Assembly (NCBI GenBank): GCA_019425005.1
Contig: JAHYYK010000013.1
Location: forward strand, 1-46,980
Length of the DNA: 46,980 nucleotides
Reading direction: 5' to 3'
From: Collinsella sp.
Lineage (GTDB): Bacteria > Actinomycetota > Coriobacteriia > Coriobacteriales > Coriobacteriaceae
The translations under genes were made by a program, and so were the position numbers. Under the pieces are notes generated by a model, which saw only the letters and a list, made by a program, of their open reading frames with translations, searched no databases and was not told where the DNA came from. Shown here one piece after another: positions 1 through 8,027 of the stretch (position 1 is its first letter; the number at the start of each line of letters is the position of its first letter).

Positions 1-3000
1 CTCGCCGAAGCGCTGGCCGCCGAACTGGGCCTTGCCGCCCAGAGGCTGCTGGGTAACCAGGCTGTAAGGGCCAGTCGAACGGGCGTGGATCTTGTCGTCG
101 ACCATGTGGCCGAGCTTGAGGATGTAGGACGTACCCACGGTAATGGGCTCGCGGAACTCCTCGCCGGTGCGGCCGTCGAACAGACGGGTCTTGCCGCGCT
201 CGTCAAGCTGGGTGACGAACTCGGGGCGCATGTGATCGCCAAAGGCAGCGGTGGCCTTGTTGAGCATGTTCTTGTTGGCACGACGGATGACCTCGGCGAT
301 CTCGTCCTCCTTGGCGCCGTCGAAGACGGGCGTGGCGGTGAAGAACGGACCGGGGACGTACTTGTCGGAGTCGGCCTGCTCGGTATCCCAACCGCAGGCA
401 GCAGCCCAGCCAAGGTGGCACTCGAGCAGCTGGCCGACGTTCATACGCGAAGGAACGCCCAGCGGGTTGAGGATAACGTCGATCGGGGTACCGTCAGCCA
501 TGTAGGGCATGTCCTCGACCGGCAGAACGTTACAGATAACACCCTTGTTGCCGTGGCGGCCGGCGATCTTATCGCCCTGCTGGATCTTACGACGCTGGGC
601 GACGTAGACGCGCACCTGCTCGTTGACGCCGGGGGCCAGGTCGTCGCCGTTCTCGCGGCTAAAGCGGACGACATCGATGACGCGGCCGTAAGCGCCGTGA
701 GGCATCTTAAGGGAGGTATCGCGGACGTCGTGGGCCTTGGCACCGAAGATGGCGCGCAGCAGGCGCTCCTCGGCGGTCAGAGCGCTCTCGCCCTTAGGCG
801 TGACCTTGCCGACCAGGATGTCGCCAGGGCCGACCTCGGCGCCGATGCGGATGATGCCGTCCTCGTCGAGGTTGGCAAGCATGTCCTCGGAGAGGTTCGG
901 GATCTCGCGGGTGATCTCCTCGGGGCCGAGCTTGGTGTCGCGGGCGTCGATCTCGTGACGGGTGATGTTGATGGTCGTCAGCAGGTCCTCGGCCACCAGG
1001 CGCTCGGACACGACGATACCGTCCTCGTAGTTAAAGCCTTCCCACGGCATGTAGGCCACGGTGAGGTTCTGGCCCAGTGCGAGCTCGCCGTGATCGGTCG
1101 AAGGACCGTCGGCCAGAGGCTCGCCCTGTTCAACGGTGTCACCGACGCGCACGAGCGGACGGTGGTTGATGCAGGTGGACTGGTTGGAGCGCTGGTACTT
1201 GGCCAGATGATACTCGTCCATGCCGCCGGCATGCTTGACGATAATCTTGGCGGCGTCGGCAAAGATAACCTCGCCGGCGTTCTTGGCCAGGGTGACCTCG
1301 CCGGAGTCCAGAGCGGCGCGACGCTCCATGCCGGTACCGACATAGGGAGCGGCGGGGTGAACCAGCGGCACGGCCTGACGCTGCATGTTAGCGCCCATCA
1401 GCGTACGCTTGGCGTCGTCGTGCTCAAGGAACGGGATCAGCGTGGCTGCGACGGAGAGCATCTGACGCGGCGAGACGTCCATGTAGTCGACGTCCTCGAC
1501 GGGCACGTCGGCGGGAGCGCCGAAGGAACCGTCGAAGTCGCGGGTACGGGCGATCACGGTGTGCGGGCGGACAAGCTTGCCCTCGGCATCGGTCGTGATG
1601 AACTCGTTGGTCTTGGGATCGAGCGGCGTGTTGGCCGGCGCGATGACGTGCTTCTCTTCCTCGTCAGCGGTCATCCAGTCGATCTGATCGGTGGCAACGC
1701 CGTTCTCGACACGACGGAACGGGGCCTCGATGAAGCCGTACTCGTTGACGCGGGCGTAGAGGGCGAGCGAGCCGATCAGGCCGATGTTGGGGCCTTCAGG
1801 GGTCTCGATGGGGCACATGCGGCTGTAGTGCGAATTGTGAACGTCGCGGACGGCCGTCGGCACGTTGGTGCGGCGGCTGGAGCCGGACTTGTGGCCGGCA
1901 AGACCACCAGGGCCGAGTGCGGACAGACGGCGCTTATGGGTCAGACCGGTCAGGGGGTTCGCCTGGTCCATGAACTGCGAGAGCTGCGAGGAACCGAAGA
2001 ACTCCTTGATGGAGGCCACGATCGGGCGGATGTTGATGAGCGACTGCGGGGTGATCTCGTCGATGTCCTGGGAGCTCATGCGCTCACGGACGACGCGCTC
2101 CATACGGCTCATGCCGATACGGAACTGGTTGGCGACGAGCTCGCCGACGGTACGGATGCGGCGGTTGCCAAAGTGGTCGATGTCGTCGACCTTGAAGCCC
2201 TGCTCGCCGGCAGCGAGGGACAGCAGGTAGCGCAGCGTAGCGACGATATCCTCGTCGGTGAGCACCGTGACCTCTTCCTCGGTGGTGAGGTTGAGCTTCT
2301 TGTTGACCTTGTAGCGACCGACGCGGGCCAGATCGTAGCGCTGCGGGTTAAAGAGAAGGCCCTCGAGCAGGCTGCGGGAAGCGTCCACGGTGGGAGGCTC
2401 GCCCGGGCGCAGGCGACGGTAGATCTCGATAAGAGCATCCTCGCGGGTAAGGGCGGTATCGCGCTCGAGGGTGCGCTTGATCACATCGGAGTTGCCGAGC
2501 AGCTCGATGATGTCGTCGTTGGTGACGGCGATGCCAAGGGCGCGCAGGAACATCGTGGCGCTCTGCTTGCGCTTACGGTCGATGGAGACCATGAGCTGGT
2601 CGCGCTTGTCGACCTCAAACTCGAGCCAGGCACCGCGGGACGGGATGATCTGAGCCTTGTAGATCTGCTTGCCCGAATCCATCTCGGAGCTGTAATACAC
2701 GCCCGGGGAACGGACGAGCTGGGAGACGACGATACGCTCGGTACCGTTGATGATAAAGGTGCCCTGATCGGTCATCATGGGGAAGTCGCCCATGAAGACG
2801 AGCTGCTCCTTGATCTCGCCGGTCTCCTTGTTGGTAAGACGGACGTCGGTCAGAAGCGGAGCCTGATAGGTCATGTCCTTCTCGCGGCACTCCTCGACGG
2901 TGTGCGCGGGATCGCCAAACTGATGCTCGCCGAAGGTAACCTCGAGAACATGGTTCTGGCTCTGGATGGGGCTGGATTCCTTGAACGCCTCACGAAGGCC

Positions 3001-3123
3001 CTCGCTCTTAAAACGCTCAAAGGATTCCCTCTGAACAGAGATAAGGTTGGGGAGCTCCATGGCCTCCGGGATTTTCCCGAAGCTGACACGCGTGCGCTCA
3101 GTGGCAGTGATTGCGTTGGTCAC
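1..3123 (-). CDS. rpoB: DNA-directed RNA polymerase subunit beta (3' end outside window)
   Basis: Catalytic beta subunit of RNA polymerase; 1041 residues are visible and the C-terminus lies beyond the window. The last codons read the conserved GGKAQFGGQRFGE motif near the end of the protein. The rifampicin region is clear: SQFMDQANPLTGLTHKRR, then SALGPGGL. After GGL (residues 406-408) there are 16 residues before VRDVH, where most bacteria have eight (SRERAGFE type), so the segment corresponding to fork loop 2 is longer than usual. CPIETPEGPNIGLIGSLA follows normally. The GTG start is preceded by GAAGGAGG six bases upstream. galU sits directly upstream in place of the usual rplL neighbour. 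rpoC is expected just outside the window. Confidence 0.98.
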   Translation of the reverse strand, partial: MTNAITATERTRVSFGKIPEAMELPNLISVQRESFERFKSEGLREAFKESSPIQSQNHVLEVTFGEHQFGDPAHTVEECREKDMTYQAPLLTDVRLTNKETGEIKEQLVFMGDFPMMTDQGTFIINGTERIVVSQLVRSPGVYYSSEMDSGKQIYKAQIIPSRGAWLEFEVDKRDQLMVSIDRKRKQSATMFLRALGIAVTNDDIIELLGNSDVIKRTLERDTALTREDALIEIYRRLRPGEPPTVDASRSLLEGLLFNPQRYDLARVGRYKVNKKLNLTTEEEVTVLTDEDIVATLRYLLSLAAGEQGFKVDDIDHFGNRRIRTVGELVANQFRIGMSRMERVVRERMSSQDIDEITPQSLINIRPIVASIKEFFGSSQLSQFMDQANPLTGLTHKRRLSALGPGGLAGHKSGSSRRTNVPTAVRDVHNSHYSRMCPIETPEGPNIGLIGSLALYARVNEYGFIEAPFRRVENGVATDQIDWMTADEEEKHVIAPANTPLDPKTNEFITTDAEGKLVRPHTVIARTRDFDGSFGAPADVPVEDVDYMDVSPRQMLSVAATLIPFLEHDDAKRTLMGANMQRQAVPLVHPAAPYVGTGMERRAALDSGEVTLAKNAGEVIFADAAKIIVKHAGGMDEYHLAKYQRSNQSTCINHRPLVRVGDTVEQGEPLADGPSTDHGELALGQNLTVAYMPWEGFNYEDGIVVSERLVAEDLLTTINITRHEIDARDTKLGPEEITREIPNLSEDMLANLDEDGIIRIGAEVGPGDILVGKVTPKGESALTAEERLLRAIFGAKAHDVRDTSLKMPHGAYGRVIDVVRFSRENGDDLAPGVNEQVRVYVAQRRKIQQGDKIAGRHGNKGVICNVLPVEDMPYMADGTPIDVILNPLGVPSRMNVGQLLECHLGWAAACGWDTEQADSDKYVPGPFFTATPVFDGAKEDEIAEVIRRANKNMLNKATAAFGDHMRPEFVTQLDERGKTRLFDGRTGEEFREPITVGTSYILKLGHMVDDKIHARSTGPYSLVTQQPLGGKAQFGGQRFGE

Positions 3124-3196
3124 CAGGTTTTTCCTCCTTCACGGAAATGCTCGGTGGATTGGCGAGGCATGGCTTCGCCAGTTATCGCAACCCAAT

Positions 3197-3224
3197 AGTT
3201 TATCAGGTACCGACCGTTGAGCAA
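3197..3224 (-). promoter_or_regulatory. candidate rpoB promoter
   Basis: On the minus strand TTGCTC is followed 16 bases later by TAAACT with a TG just upstream (extended -10 form), about 75 bases ahead of the rpoB start. The match is moderate and rests on sequence inspection only. Confidence 0.35.
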
Positions 3225-3285
3225 GAAAAGCCTTGACGCGATTGAGTTTTTGGAGTAGCAAAGTTTTTCAACAGAAAACATGCAG

Positions 3286-3333
3286 GTAGATGTATGTACA
3301 TCGAACATCTGTTCATATATTTTCTGTGAACAG
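3286..3333. promoter_or_regulatory. cluster of short palindromes, LexA-box-like
   Basis: Three dyads are packed here: GATGTATGTACATC, CGAACATCTGTTCA (GAAC-N4-GTTC, the form of Gram-positive LexA boxes, but imperfect against the consensus), and CTGTTCA...TGAACAG. They lie far upstream of rpoB and downstream of galU. Which gene they would control is unclear. Confidence 0.3.
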
Positions 3334-3355
3334 GGAGCCAGCAATCGCAGCTCTT

Positions 3356-3390
3356 ATAAAAAACGGGCGCGAACCGAAGTCCGCGCCCGT
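3356..3390 (-). terminator. intrinsic terminator of galU
   Basis: Nine-base-pair GC stem (ACGGGCGCG / CGCGCCCGT) with a 10-base loop, followed on the minus strand by a run of T residues, 20 bases after the galU stop codon. Confidence 0.88.
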
Positions 3391-3410
3391 AAATGTCGAT
3401 GCCCGAAGGC

Positions 3411-4319
3411 TTACTTACGCATCAATCCGCCGCGCTCGTCGATGGCGTCCCAGAAGGCATCGGCAAAGCGGGGGTCGCTTGCAGCCATGAGGGCGTTGGT
3501 GGCCATCCAGCCAGAGGGAGTGCCGGTGTCGTAGCCCGACAGCGGGTCGATGACGACGGCGTACATGGCCTCGCGGTCGAGCGAACGGGCCATGGCGTCG
3601 GTGAGCTGGATCTCGCCGCCCTTGCCGGCCTGCTGATCTGCCAGCAGGTCCATGACCAGCGGGCTCAGCAGGTAGCGGCCGACGATGTACAGGTTGGACG
3701 GAGCCGCCTCGGGAGCGGGCTTCTCAACCAGACCGCCGATGCGCCAGACAGCACCGGGCTCGGCATCGGCAACGTCCTCGGCGCCCTCGAGCGAACCGAC
3801 GCGCTCGCCCGCGATAACGCCGTAGCGGCTGACTTCCTCGGGCGAGCAAGCGGCGACGGCGATAACCGAAGCGCCACCGTGCTCCTTAGAAACGGCGAGC
3901 ATCTTGTCGCAGATGTCGCGGTTAGGCACAACGTAGTCGCCCAGAAGAACCAGGAAGTTCTCCCCTGCCACGGCGTCGGCAGCAGAGCGGATAGCATGGC
4001 CGAGGCCCTTGGGCTCGTACTGATAACGGAAGTCGACCGGCATACCGCCAGCGTGGGCGACGGCATCGGCATAGGCGTTCTTGCCGCGCTCGCGCAGCAG
4101 GTTCTCGAGCGAGCGATCGGGCTGGAAGTAGCTCAGCAGCTCGGGCTTACCGGGAGAAGTAACGATGATGGCATCGTCGACCTCCTCGGGCTCGAGCGCC
4201 TCCTCGACGACGTACTGAATGACGGGCTTGTCGAGCACCGGCAGCATCTCTTTGGGCGTGCACTTGGTGCCAGGCAGAAAACGCGTGCCAAGACCGGCGG
4301 CGGGGATGATTGCCTTCAT
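3411..4319 (-). CDS. galU: UTP--glucose-1-phosphate uridylyltransferase
   Basis: Makes UDP-glucose from UTP and glucose-1-phosphate, feeding cell-surface glycans and galactose metabolism in the cytosol. The protein has 302 residues, the usual size. It opens with the nucleotide-binding motif AAGLGTRFLPGTKCTPKEML and DKPVIQYVVEEAL, and has the GKGGEIQLTDA stretch typical of the family near residue 235. The chosen ATG has AAAGGAT upstream; a longer reading frame from 4403 has no comparable ribosome binding site. It lies between rplL and rpoB but has its own promoter and terminator, so it looks like an independent unit inserted into the ribosomal/RNA polymerase cluster. Confidence 0.95.
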   Translation of the reverse strand: MKAIIPAAGLGTRFLPGTKCTPKEMLPVLDKPVIQYVVEEALEPEEVDDAIIVTSPGKPELLSYFQPDRSLENLLRERGKNAYADAVAHAGGMPVDFRYQYEPKGLGHAIRSAADAVAGENFLVLLGDYVVPNRDICDKMLAVSKEHGGASVIAVAACSPEEVSRYGVIAGERVGSLEGAEDVADAEPGAVWRIGGLVEKPAPEAAPSNLYIVGRYLLSPLVMDLLADQQAGKGGEIQLTDAMARSLDREAMYAVVIDPLSGYDTGTPSGWMATNALMAASDPRFADAFWDAIDERGGLMRK

Positions 4320-4570
4320 GTTATTCAAAGATCCTTTCGCAGGCGCAAAAGCGCCCCATGCGTGCGGCACACAGCCGCAGACCAAATTGCGATACCCAAG
4401 CATCTTACCGCTGGAACTATATGTCGCTACAAGGCAGAGACAATTCTTCAGCAGGTCAACGCAAATTATTGCTCGAATGGTGCAATTTTATTGCCCAACG
4501 GCAGGGCACCCGATACGACGCAAATCACAGAACATGGCAGTTTGAGCAACCGATGCCGAGGGACCGAAAA
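4320..4570. other. galU upstream region without a gene
   Basis: No convincing coding sequence on either strand; frames that cross it are short and lack ribosome binding sites. It holds the galU promoter and a short TGCGGC/GCCGCA dyad at 4361-4379. Confidence 0.6.
4416..4443 (-). promoter_or_regulatory. candidate galU promoter
   Basis: On the minus strand TTGTCT and TATAGT are separated by 16 bases, about 100 bases upstream of the galU start codon. Confidence 0.45.
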
Positions 4571-4603
4571 ACAAAAAAACGGGGCTCGCAATGCGAACCC
4601 CGT
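4571..4603 (-). terminator. intrinsic terminator of rplJL
   Basis: Stem ACGGGGTTCGC / GCGAGCCCCGT (one G-U pair) with a 3-base loop, then a T run on the minus strand, 30 bases after the rplL stop codon. It separates rplJL transcription from galU. Confidence 0.88.
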
Positions 4604-4632
4604 CTGCAAAGAAATCTGGCGAGAAAGCCTGA

Positions 4633-5010
4633 TTACTTGAGGGTGACAGCAGCGCCAGCAGCCTCGAGCTTCTCCTTGGCAGCCTCGGCGTCCTCCTTCT
4701 TGGCACCCTCGAGAACAGCCTTGGGAGCGCCCTCGACGACCTCCTTGGCCTCCTTCAGGCCAAGGTTGGTGAGCTCACGGACGGCCTTGATGACCTGGAT
4801 CTTGTTGTCGCCGAAGCCCTCGAGCACGACGTCAAACTCGGTCTTCTCCTCGGCCTCAGCAGCGCCAGCAGCGGGAGCGGCGACAACAGCGGCAGGAGCA
4901 GCGGCGGAAACGCCGAAGGTGTCCTCGATAGCCTTAACGAGCTCGGAAGCCTCGAGAAGGGTCATTTCCTTAAGAGCATCGATGATCTCATCGGTGGTAA
5001 GCTTAGCCAT
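4633..5010 (-). CDS. rplL: 50S ribosomal protein L7/L12
   Basis: Stalk protein of the large ribosomal subunit that recruits GTPase translation factors; it binds L10 as dimers. It has 125 residues: an N-terminal dimerisation helix region, an Ala-rich hinge (AAAPAAVVAAPAAGAAEA), and the conserved C-terminal domain with KIQVIKAVRELTNLGLKEAK. The MAKLTTDEI start has AAAGGA seven bases upstream; the longer frame starting at 5043 reads through this ribosome binding site and is not used. It follows rplJ by about 100 bases and shares its leader and terminator. Confidence 0.97.
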   Translation of the reverse strand: MAKLTTDEIIDALKEMTLLEASELVKAIEDTFGVSAAAPAAVVAAPAAGAAEAEEKTEFDVVLEGFGDNKIQVIKAVRELTNLGLKEAKEVVEGAPKAVLEGAKKEDAEAAKEKLEAAGAAVTLK

Positions 5011-5112
5011 TTCTAAGTCCTTTCGGTTTCCGTGCGGATGCACGGAGATCAGTTAAAACACGGCGCGAATGCGCCAGGGGTGCGGCGTTGCCGCCGCGGG
5101 TGAAAACAGCGA

Positions 5113-5634
5113 CTAGGCTGCCTTCTGCTCGGAGACCTGCTGGATCGAACGAGCGAGACCAGAGGAAACGCCGTTGACGCAGACAGCGATGTCGCGAGCG
5201 AAACCGGAGATGAGACCGGCGATCTGGCCGAGAAGCTGATCCTTGGTGGGCAGCTCGGCGATAGCCTTAACATCATCAGCGGAAACGGCCTTGCCGTCGG
5301 AGATACCGCCCTTGATCTCAAGGACGCCCTTGGACTTAGCAGAGAAGTCCTTAAGGGCCTTAGCGGCCTCGACCGGCTCGGACTCGTAGAACACATAAGC
5401 GACGGGGCCGGCGAGGATCTCGTCGAGCTCGGGCTGCTCCTGGTTCTTGAGAGCGATCTTGACCAGGTTGTTCTTGTAGACCTTCATCTCGGCGCCGCAC
5501 TCGCGAAGCTGATGACGCAGCTCCTGAGCCTGCTTAACCGTCAGACCGTTGTAGTTGACGACAAACAGACCGGCGTTCTCGGCGATACGGGACTCGATCT
5601 CTGCAACCTTGTCGATTTTGTACTGCTGGGGCAT
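5113..5634 (-). CDS. rplJ: 50S ribosomal protein L10
   Basis: L10 forms the base of the ribosomal stalk and binds the L7/L12 dimers; it also represses its own operon by binding the mRNA leader. The 173-residue protein begins MPQQYKIDKVAEIESRI and contains the family features NYNGLTVKQAQELR and VYKNNLVKIAL. The C-terminal part has the hydrophobic helix region used for L12 binding. GAGGAGGTG stands nine bases before the ATG, an optimal site. A structured leader with an attenuator lies directly upstream. In most bacteria rplA precedes it; here about 24 kb of unrelated genes intervene. Confidence 0.97.
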   Translation of the reverse strand: MPQQYKIDKVAEIESRIAENAGLFVVNYNGLTVKQAQELRHQLRECGAEMKVYKNNLVKIALKNQEQPELDEILAGPVAYVFYESEPVEAAKALKDFSAKSKGVLEIKGGISDGKAVSADDVKAIAELPTKDQLLGQIAGLISGFARDIAVCVNGVSSGLARSIQQVSEQKAA

Positions 5635-5700
5635 AAATTACACCTCCTCGAATTCTTTCCGGGCACGGTCCGCCACAAGGACGTGACGGGGGCATGTCCA

Positions 5701-5736
5701 AAAAGAAAGCCCCCGCGCTGCATGAGCGACGGGGGC
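5701..5736 (-). terminator. intrinsic terminator in the rplJ leader (likely attenuator)
   Basis: On the minus strand a GCCCCCGTCGCT...AGCGCGGGGGC hairpin is followed by TTTCTTTT. It sits between the rplJ promoter and the rplJ start, so it can only act as an attenuator for rplJL, or as a terminator for any read-through from upstream. Confidence 0.75.
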
Positions 5737-5845
5737 GAGAAGACATATCTACTCGACCACCTCGGCTGGCGGGATATCCCATTAAGCTCGCGGGCGATGC
5801 CCGTTTGCACCGGCTGTCTCTGGCAGCGGATTCGTGCGTGAACCG
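5701..5845 (-). ncRNA. L10 leader (rplJL autoregulatory leader RNA)
   Basis: Upstream of rplJ the minus strand reads GCTGCCAGAGACAGC, then GGTGCAAACGGG, GAGCTTAAT and CAGCCGAGGTGG. This resembles the conserved L10-leader pattern (a G-rich arm, GCUUAAU, then a CCGAGG element) known from Gram-positive rplJ operons. It ends in the intrinsic terminator described separately. The role (L10 or L10-L12 binding controls read-through) is inferred from the family. Confidence 0.7.
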
Positions 5846-5850
5846 AAAGT

Positions 5851-5879
5851 ATTATGGCGGGGACCCCGGCGTCGGTCAA
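5851..5879 (-). promoter_or_regulatory. rplJL promoter; -35 box inside the palindromic repeat
   Basis: TTGACC (5879-5874) and CATAAT (5856-5851) on the minus strand are 17 bases apart, directly upstream of the L10 leader. The -35 hexamer is part of the GTTGACCGAC arm of the long palindrome next to it. Confidence 0.6.
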
Positions 5880-6090
5880 CGGAAACCCTGGCTGCACACA
5901 ATTCCACCATCTCGGTCGCGCCGCCAGAGGCCAGGCGCAAACTTTTCGCTCGGTCAGGTCCTGGGCTCGCACGAAGAGCACATTTAGTGCTCTTCGGCTC
6001 GTGCGGAATCTACGAAAAGTTTGCGCCTGGCCTCTGGCGGCGCGACCTGTAGTGACTTTGGGGCAGCCAGGGTTTCCGTTGGCTGACGCC
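5868..6090. repeat. long interrupted palindrome (two inverted ~85-bp units)
   Basis: Two copies of one unit face each other. The outer blocks at 5871-5895 and 6063-6087 are near-complementary with a perfect core (AACGGAAACCCTGGCTGC). The inner blocks at 5915-5948 and 6013-6046 are perfectly complementary over 34 bases. The 15-18 bases between blocks differ between arms. A smaller hairpin with GAGCAC/GTGCTC occupies the centre. Open reading frames cross it, but they simply translate the palindrome. It could be a mobile REP/MITE-like element or a structured RNA. Confidence 0.85.
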
Positions 6091-6140
6091 CCCACTCATA
6101 AGCCTTAAGTCGGTGGGCTGATGGGTTGGGTCCCGTTGGG

Positions 6141-7277
6141 CTACAGGGTTGAAACGAAGGTGGATAGGCGGTGGAGGCCTTCGTCTAGGTCTTTGTCGGA
6201 GACACAGTAGCTTAGGCGGATGTGGCCTTCGGTGCCGAAGCAGTTTCCGGGGACTAGGGCTACGTTGGCCTCTTTGATGGCTTTGATGCAGAAGCCTTCG
6301 CTTGTCAGGCCGAATTGTTTGATGCTGGGGAAGGCATAGAAGGCGCCTGCCGGTTCCACTACGTCGAGGCCCATGGCGTCTAAGGCTGCGAGTACGCGTT
6401 CGCGGCGAGCTCGGTAGACGTTGAGCATGGGGGTGGGGTCGACGGTCAGGGCTCGAGCTGCGGCGTCCATTTCGAAGGAGACGGCGCTCGATACTAGGTA
6501 TTGGTGGGCCTTGGCGATCTCGGCGATGACGGGGGCTGCGGCTGCGAGCCAACCCAAGCGCCAGCCGGTCATAGCCCATGGCTTGGAGAAGCTCTCGATG
6601 ACCACCGTCTGATCGCGCAGCTCCGGGTGGCGCCGGGCAAAGCGCTCGTAGCCATCCACATAAACCAGACGGTTGTACACATCGTCGCAGACTACGTAGA
6701 TGCCCGCCTGCTCCGCCACTCGCGCTACGGCATCGAGTGAGGCCGCGTTGAGAATGCAGCCCGTGGGGTTGTTGGGCGAGCAGATGACGATAGCCTTGGT
6801 TGCCGGCGTCACGCAGGCGCGAAGTGCGTCCTCGTCAATCTGAAATTGCGCAGGCTCCGTATCCAAAAAGACCGCTTTGGCGTGGTTGGCCACGACGATG
6901 CTTTCGTACAGGCCAAAGGCCGGCGTGGGAATGATGACCTCGTCGCCGGGGTTGAGCATAGCCATGAATGTTGCCGACAGGGCCTCGGTCGCGCCGTCGG
7001 TCAGGATGACCTCGTCGGCCGAAAACGCAAGGCCCGCGTCCCCCATGTAGGCAGACAGCGCCTCGCGCAGGGCGGGGCGACCGTTGTTGGGCGGATAATG
7101 CGTGTCGCCGCGGCCCAGCGCGGCGGTCACCTCGGCGCTAATCACATCGGGTGTAGGAAAATCGGGCTCGCCGAGCGCGAGCGCAATGCATCCTGGGTGC
7201 TGGGCAGCGAGCGCGTTAATCCGACGGATGCCGGAGGGCTTGAGCGTGGCAAGCGAGGTATTCATGGGCAGGCGCAT
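6141..7277 (-). CDS. pyridoxal-phosphate aminotransferase, class I/II
   Basis: Fold-type I PLP enzyme of 378 residues that moves amino groups between an amino acid and a keto acid in the cytosol. SPNNPTG is at about 168-173, the lysine that holds the cofactor is K232 in ESFSKPWAMTGWRLGW, and the C-terminal HIRLSYC contains the substrate-carboxylate arginine. The family resembles aspartate/aromatic aminotransferases; the substrate cannot be told from sequence. AAAGGA five bases ahead of the ATG at 7277 decides the start. It is divergent from the 7371 gene. No clear terminator is seen other than the palindrome and rplJ leader hairpin downstream. Confidence 0.9.
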   Translation of the reverse strand: MRLPMNTSLATLKPSGIRRINALAAQHPGCIALALGEPDFPTPDVISAEVTAALGRGDTHYPPNNGRPALREALSAYMGDAGLAFSADEVILTDGATEALSATFMAMLNPGDEVIIPTPAFGLYESIVVANHAKAVFLDTEPAQFQIDEDALRACVTPATKAIVICSPNNPTGCILNAASLDAVARVAEQAGIYVVCDDVYNRLVYVDGYERFARRHPELRDQTVVIESFSKPWAMTGWRLGWLAAAAPVIAEIAKAHQYLVSSAVSFEMDAAARALTVDPTPMLNVYRARRERVLAALDAMGLDVVEPAGAFYAFPSIKQFGLTSEGFCIKAIKEANVALVPGNCFGTEGHIRLSYCVSDKDLDEGLHRLSTFVSTL

Positions 7278-7370
7278 GGCGTTCCTTTCGTAAGGGTTGC
7301 ACTAGGATAGCGCGCCCGCGCGCCGCCAGACGGTGTAACCTAAACGGAAACGAACCGGAAAGGAGATGGT

Positions 7371-8027
7371 ATGGAGGCGAACCAGCAGGCCAATAAGCCA
7401 AAAACGTTGCGAACCATTGCGTATATCAGCATTCCCGATAGCGCCGATCTTGAGTTTTTGCTCTGGGACCTGCAGGATGCCATCGCCGCCTATGCTCAGC
7501 TTTCTGGCACCACGCTCCCCCGCCCGATCGATTTGGAAGCGGATAATACCGGCAGCGTTGCCGATGGCATCGTGCTGGCCATTGAAGATGTGGCTGACGA
7601 TGAGACATTGACAGTTATCGAGCAGGCGCTTGAGCGCTTTGGTGGTACGGGAACGCGCGTCTATGCCGCGATTCGAGCCGCACAAGAGGGCACTAAACAG
7701 GCGCGCGGGACCGCCGTTCGTCTGCACAAGGCATGTGAGCGCCATGACCAATTGTGGTGTGGCGGCGTTGTCGTCTGTGCCGGCAGCGGTATTGCGGCGC
7801 TTCGCCACTCCCCGCGTATGGGCCTCTTGCGGCGACCGTTTTCGGAGGTCATGGACAAGCTCGTGGGCGCCGTTCGCATGGGGTGTTCCGTCGAACACGC
7901 GCAGAAGCTCGGTGGCGCCGCAACGGGCGGCGTTGACACCGAAGGCATGGCGCGCGCCGAGCCTACACTGCCCGCACTAATCTGGCGCGCCGTTATGAGA
8001 CGTCTTGCCAGGCACTCAAACTGCTAA
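7371..8027 (+). CDS. hypothetical protein
   Basis: I do not recognise this 218-residue protein. It has no signal peptide and no clear membrane segment. The first half is acidic; the middle has FGGTGTRVYAAIRAAQEG, then HDQLWCGGVVVCAGSGIAAL, a small-residue-rich hydrophobic stretch that could be a Rossmann- or flavodoxin-type strand-turn-helix. The C-terminus is basic. GGAAAGGAG lies eight bases before the ATG, a good site, and on this basis I prefer it to a minus-strand frame covering the same DNA. It overlaps the end of the convergent glycosylase gene by four bases. Function unknown. Confidence 0.7.
   Translation: MEANQQANKPKTLRTIAYISIPDSADLEFLLWDLQDAIAAYAQLSGTTLPRPIDLEADNTGSVADGIVLAIEDVADDETLTVIEQALERFGGTGTRVYAAIRAAQEGTKQARGTAVRLHKACERHDQLWCGGVVVCAGSGIAALRHSPRMGLLRRPFSEVMDKLVGAVRMGCSVEHAQKLGGAATGGVDTEGMARAEPTLPALIWRAVMRRLARHSNC

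Noticed and set aside
85..3198. 1037-codon open frame on the plus strand opposite rpoB
   Set aside because: The minus strand reads RpoB through the whole stretch; the antisense frame is open only because of GC-rich third codon positions, and it has no family features. The same applies to long antisense frames over feoB (11475-13709), nusG/rplK (29549-31654), tuf (31990-33492) and cysS (40177-41742).
5541..6108. Overlapping protein-coding frames upstream of rplJ
   Set aside because: They translate the long palindrome on both strands (similar peptides read from each arm), lack ribosome binding sites, and cross the rplJ leader.
7302..7898. 198-codon minus-strand frame opposite the 7371 gene
   Set aside because: No ribosome binding site and no family features, while the plus-strand frame has a good one.
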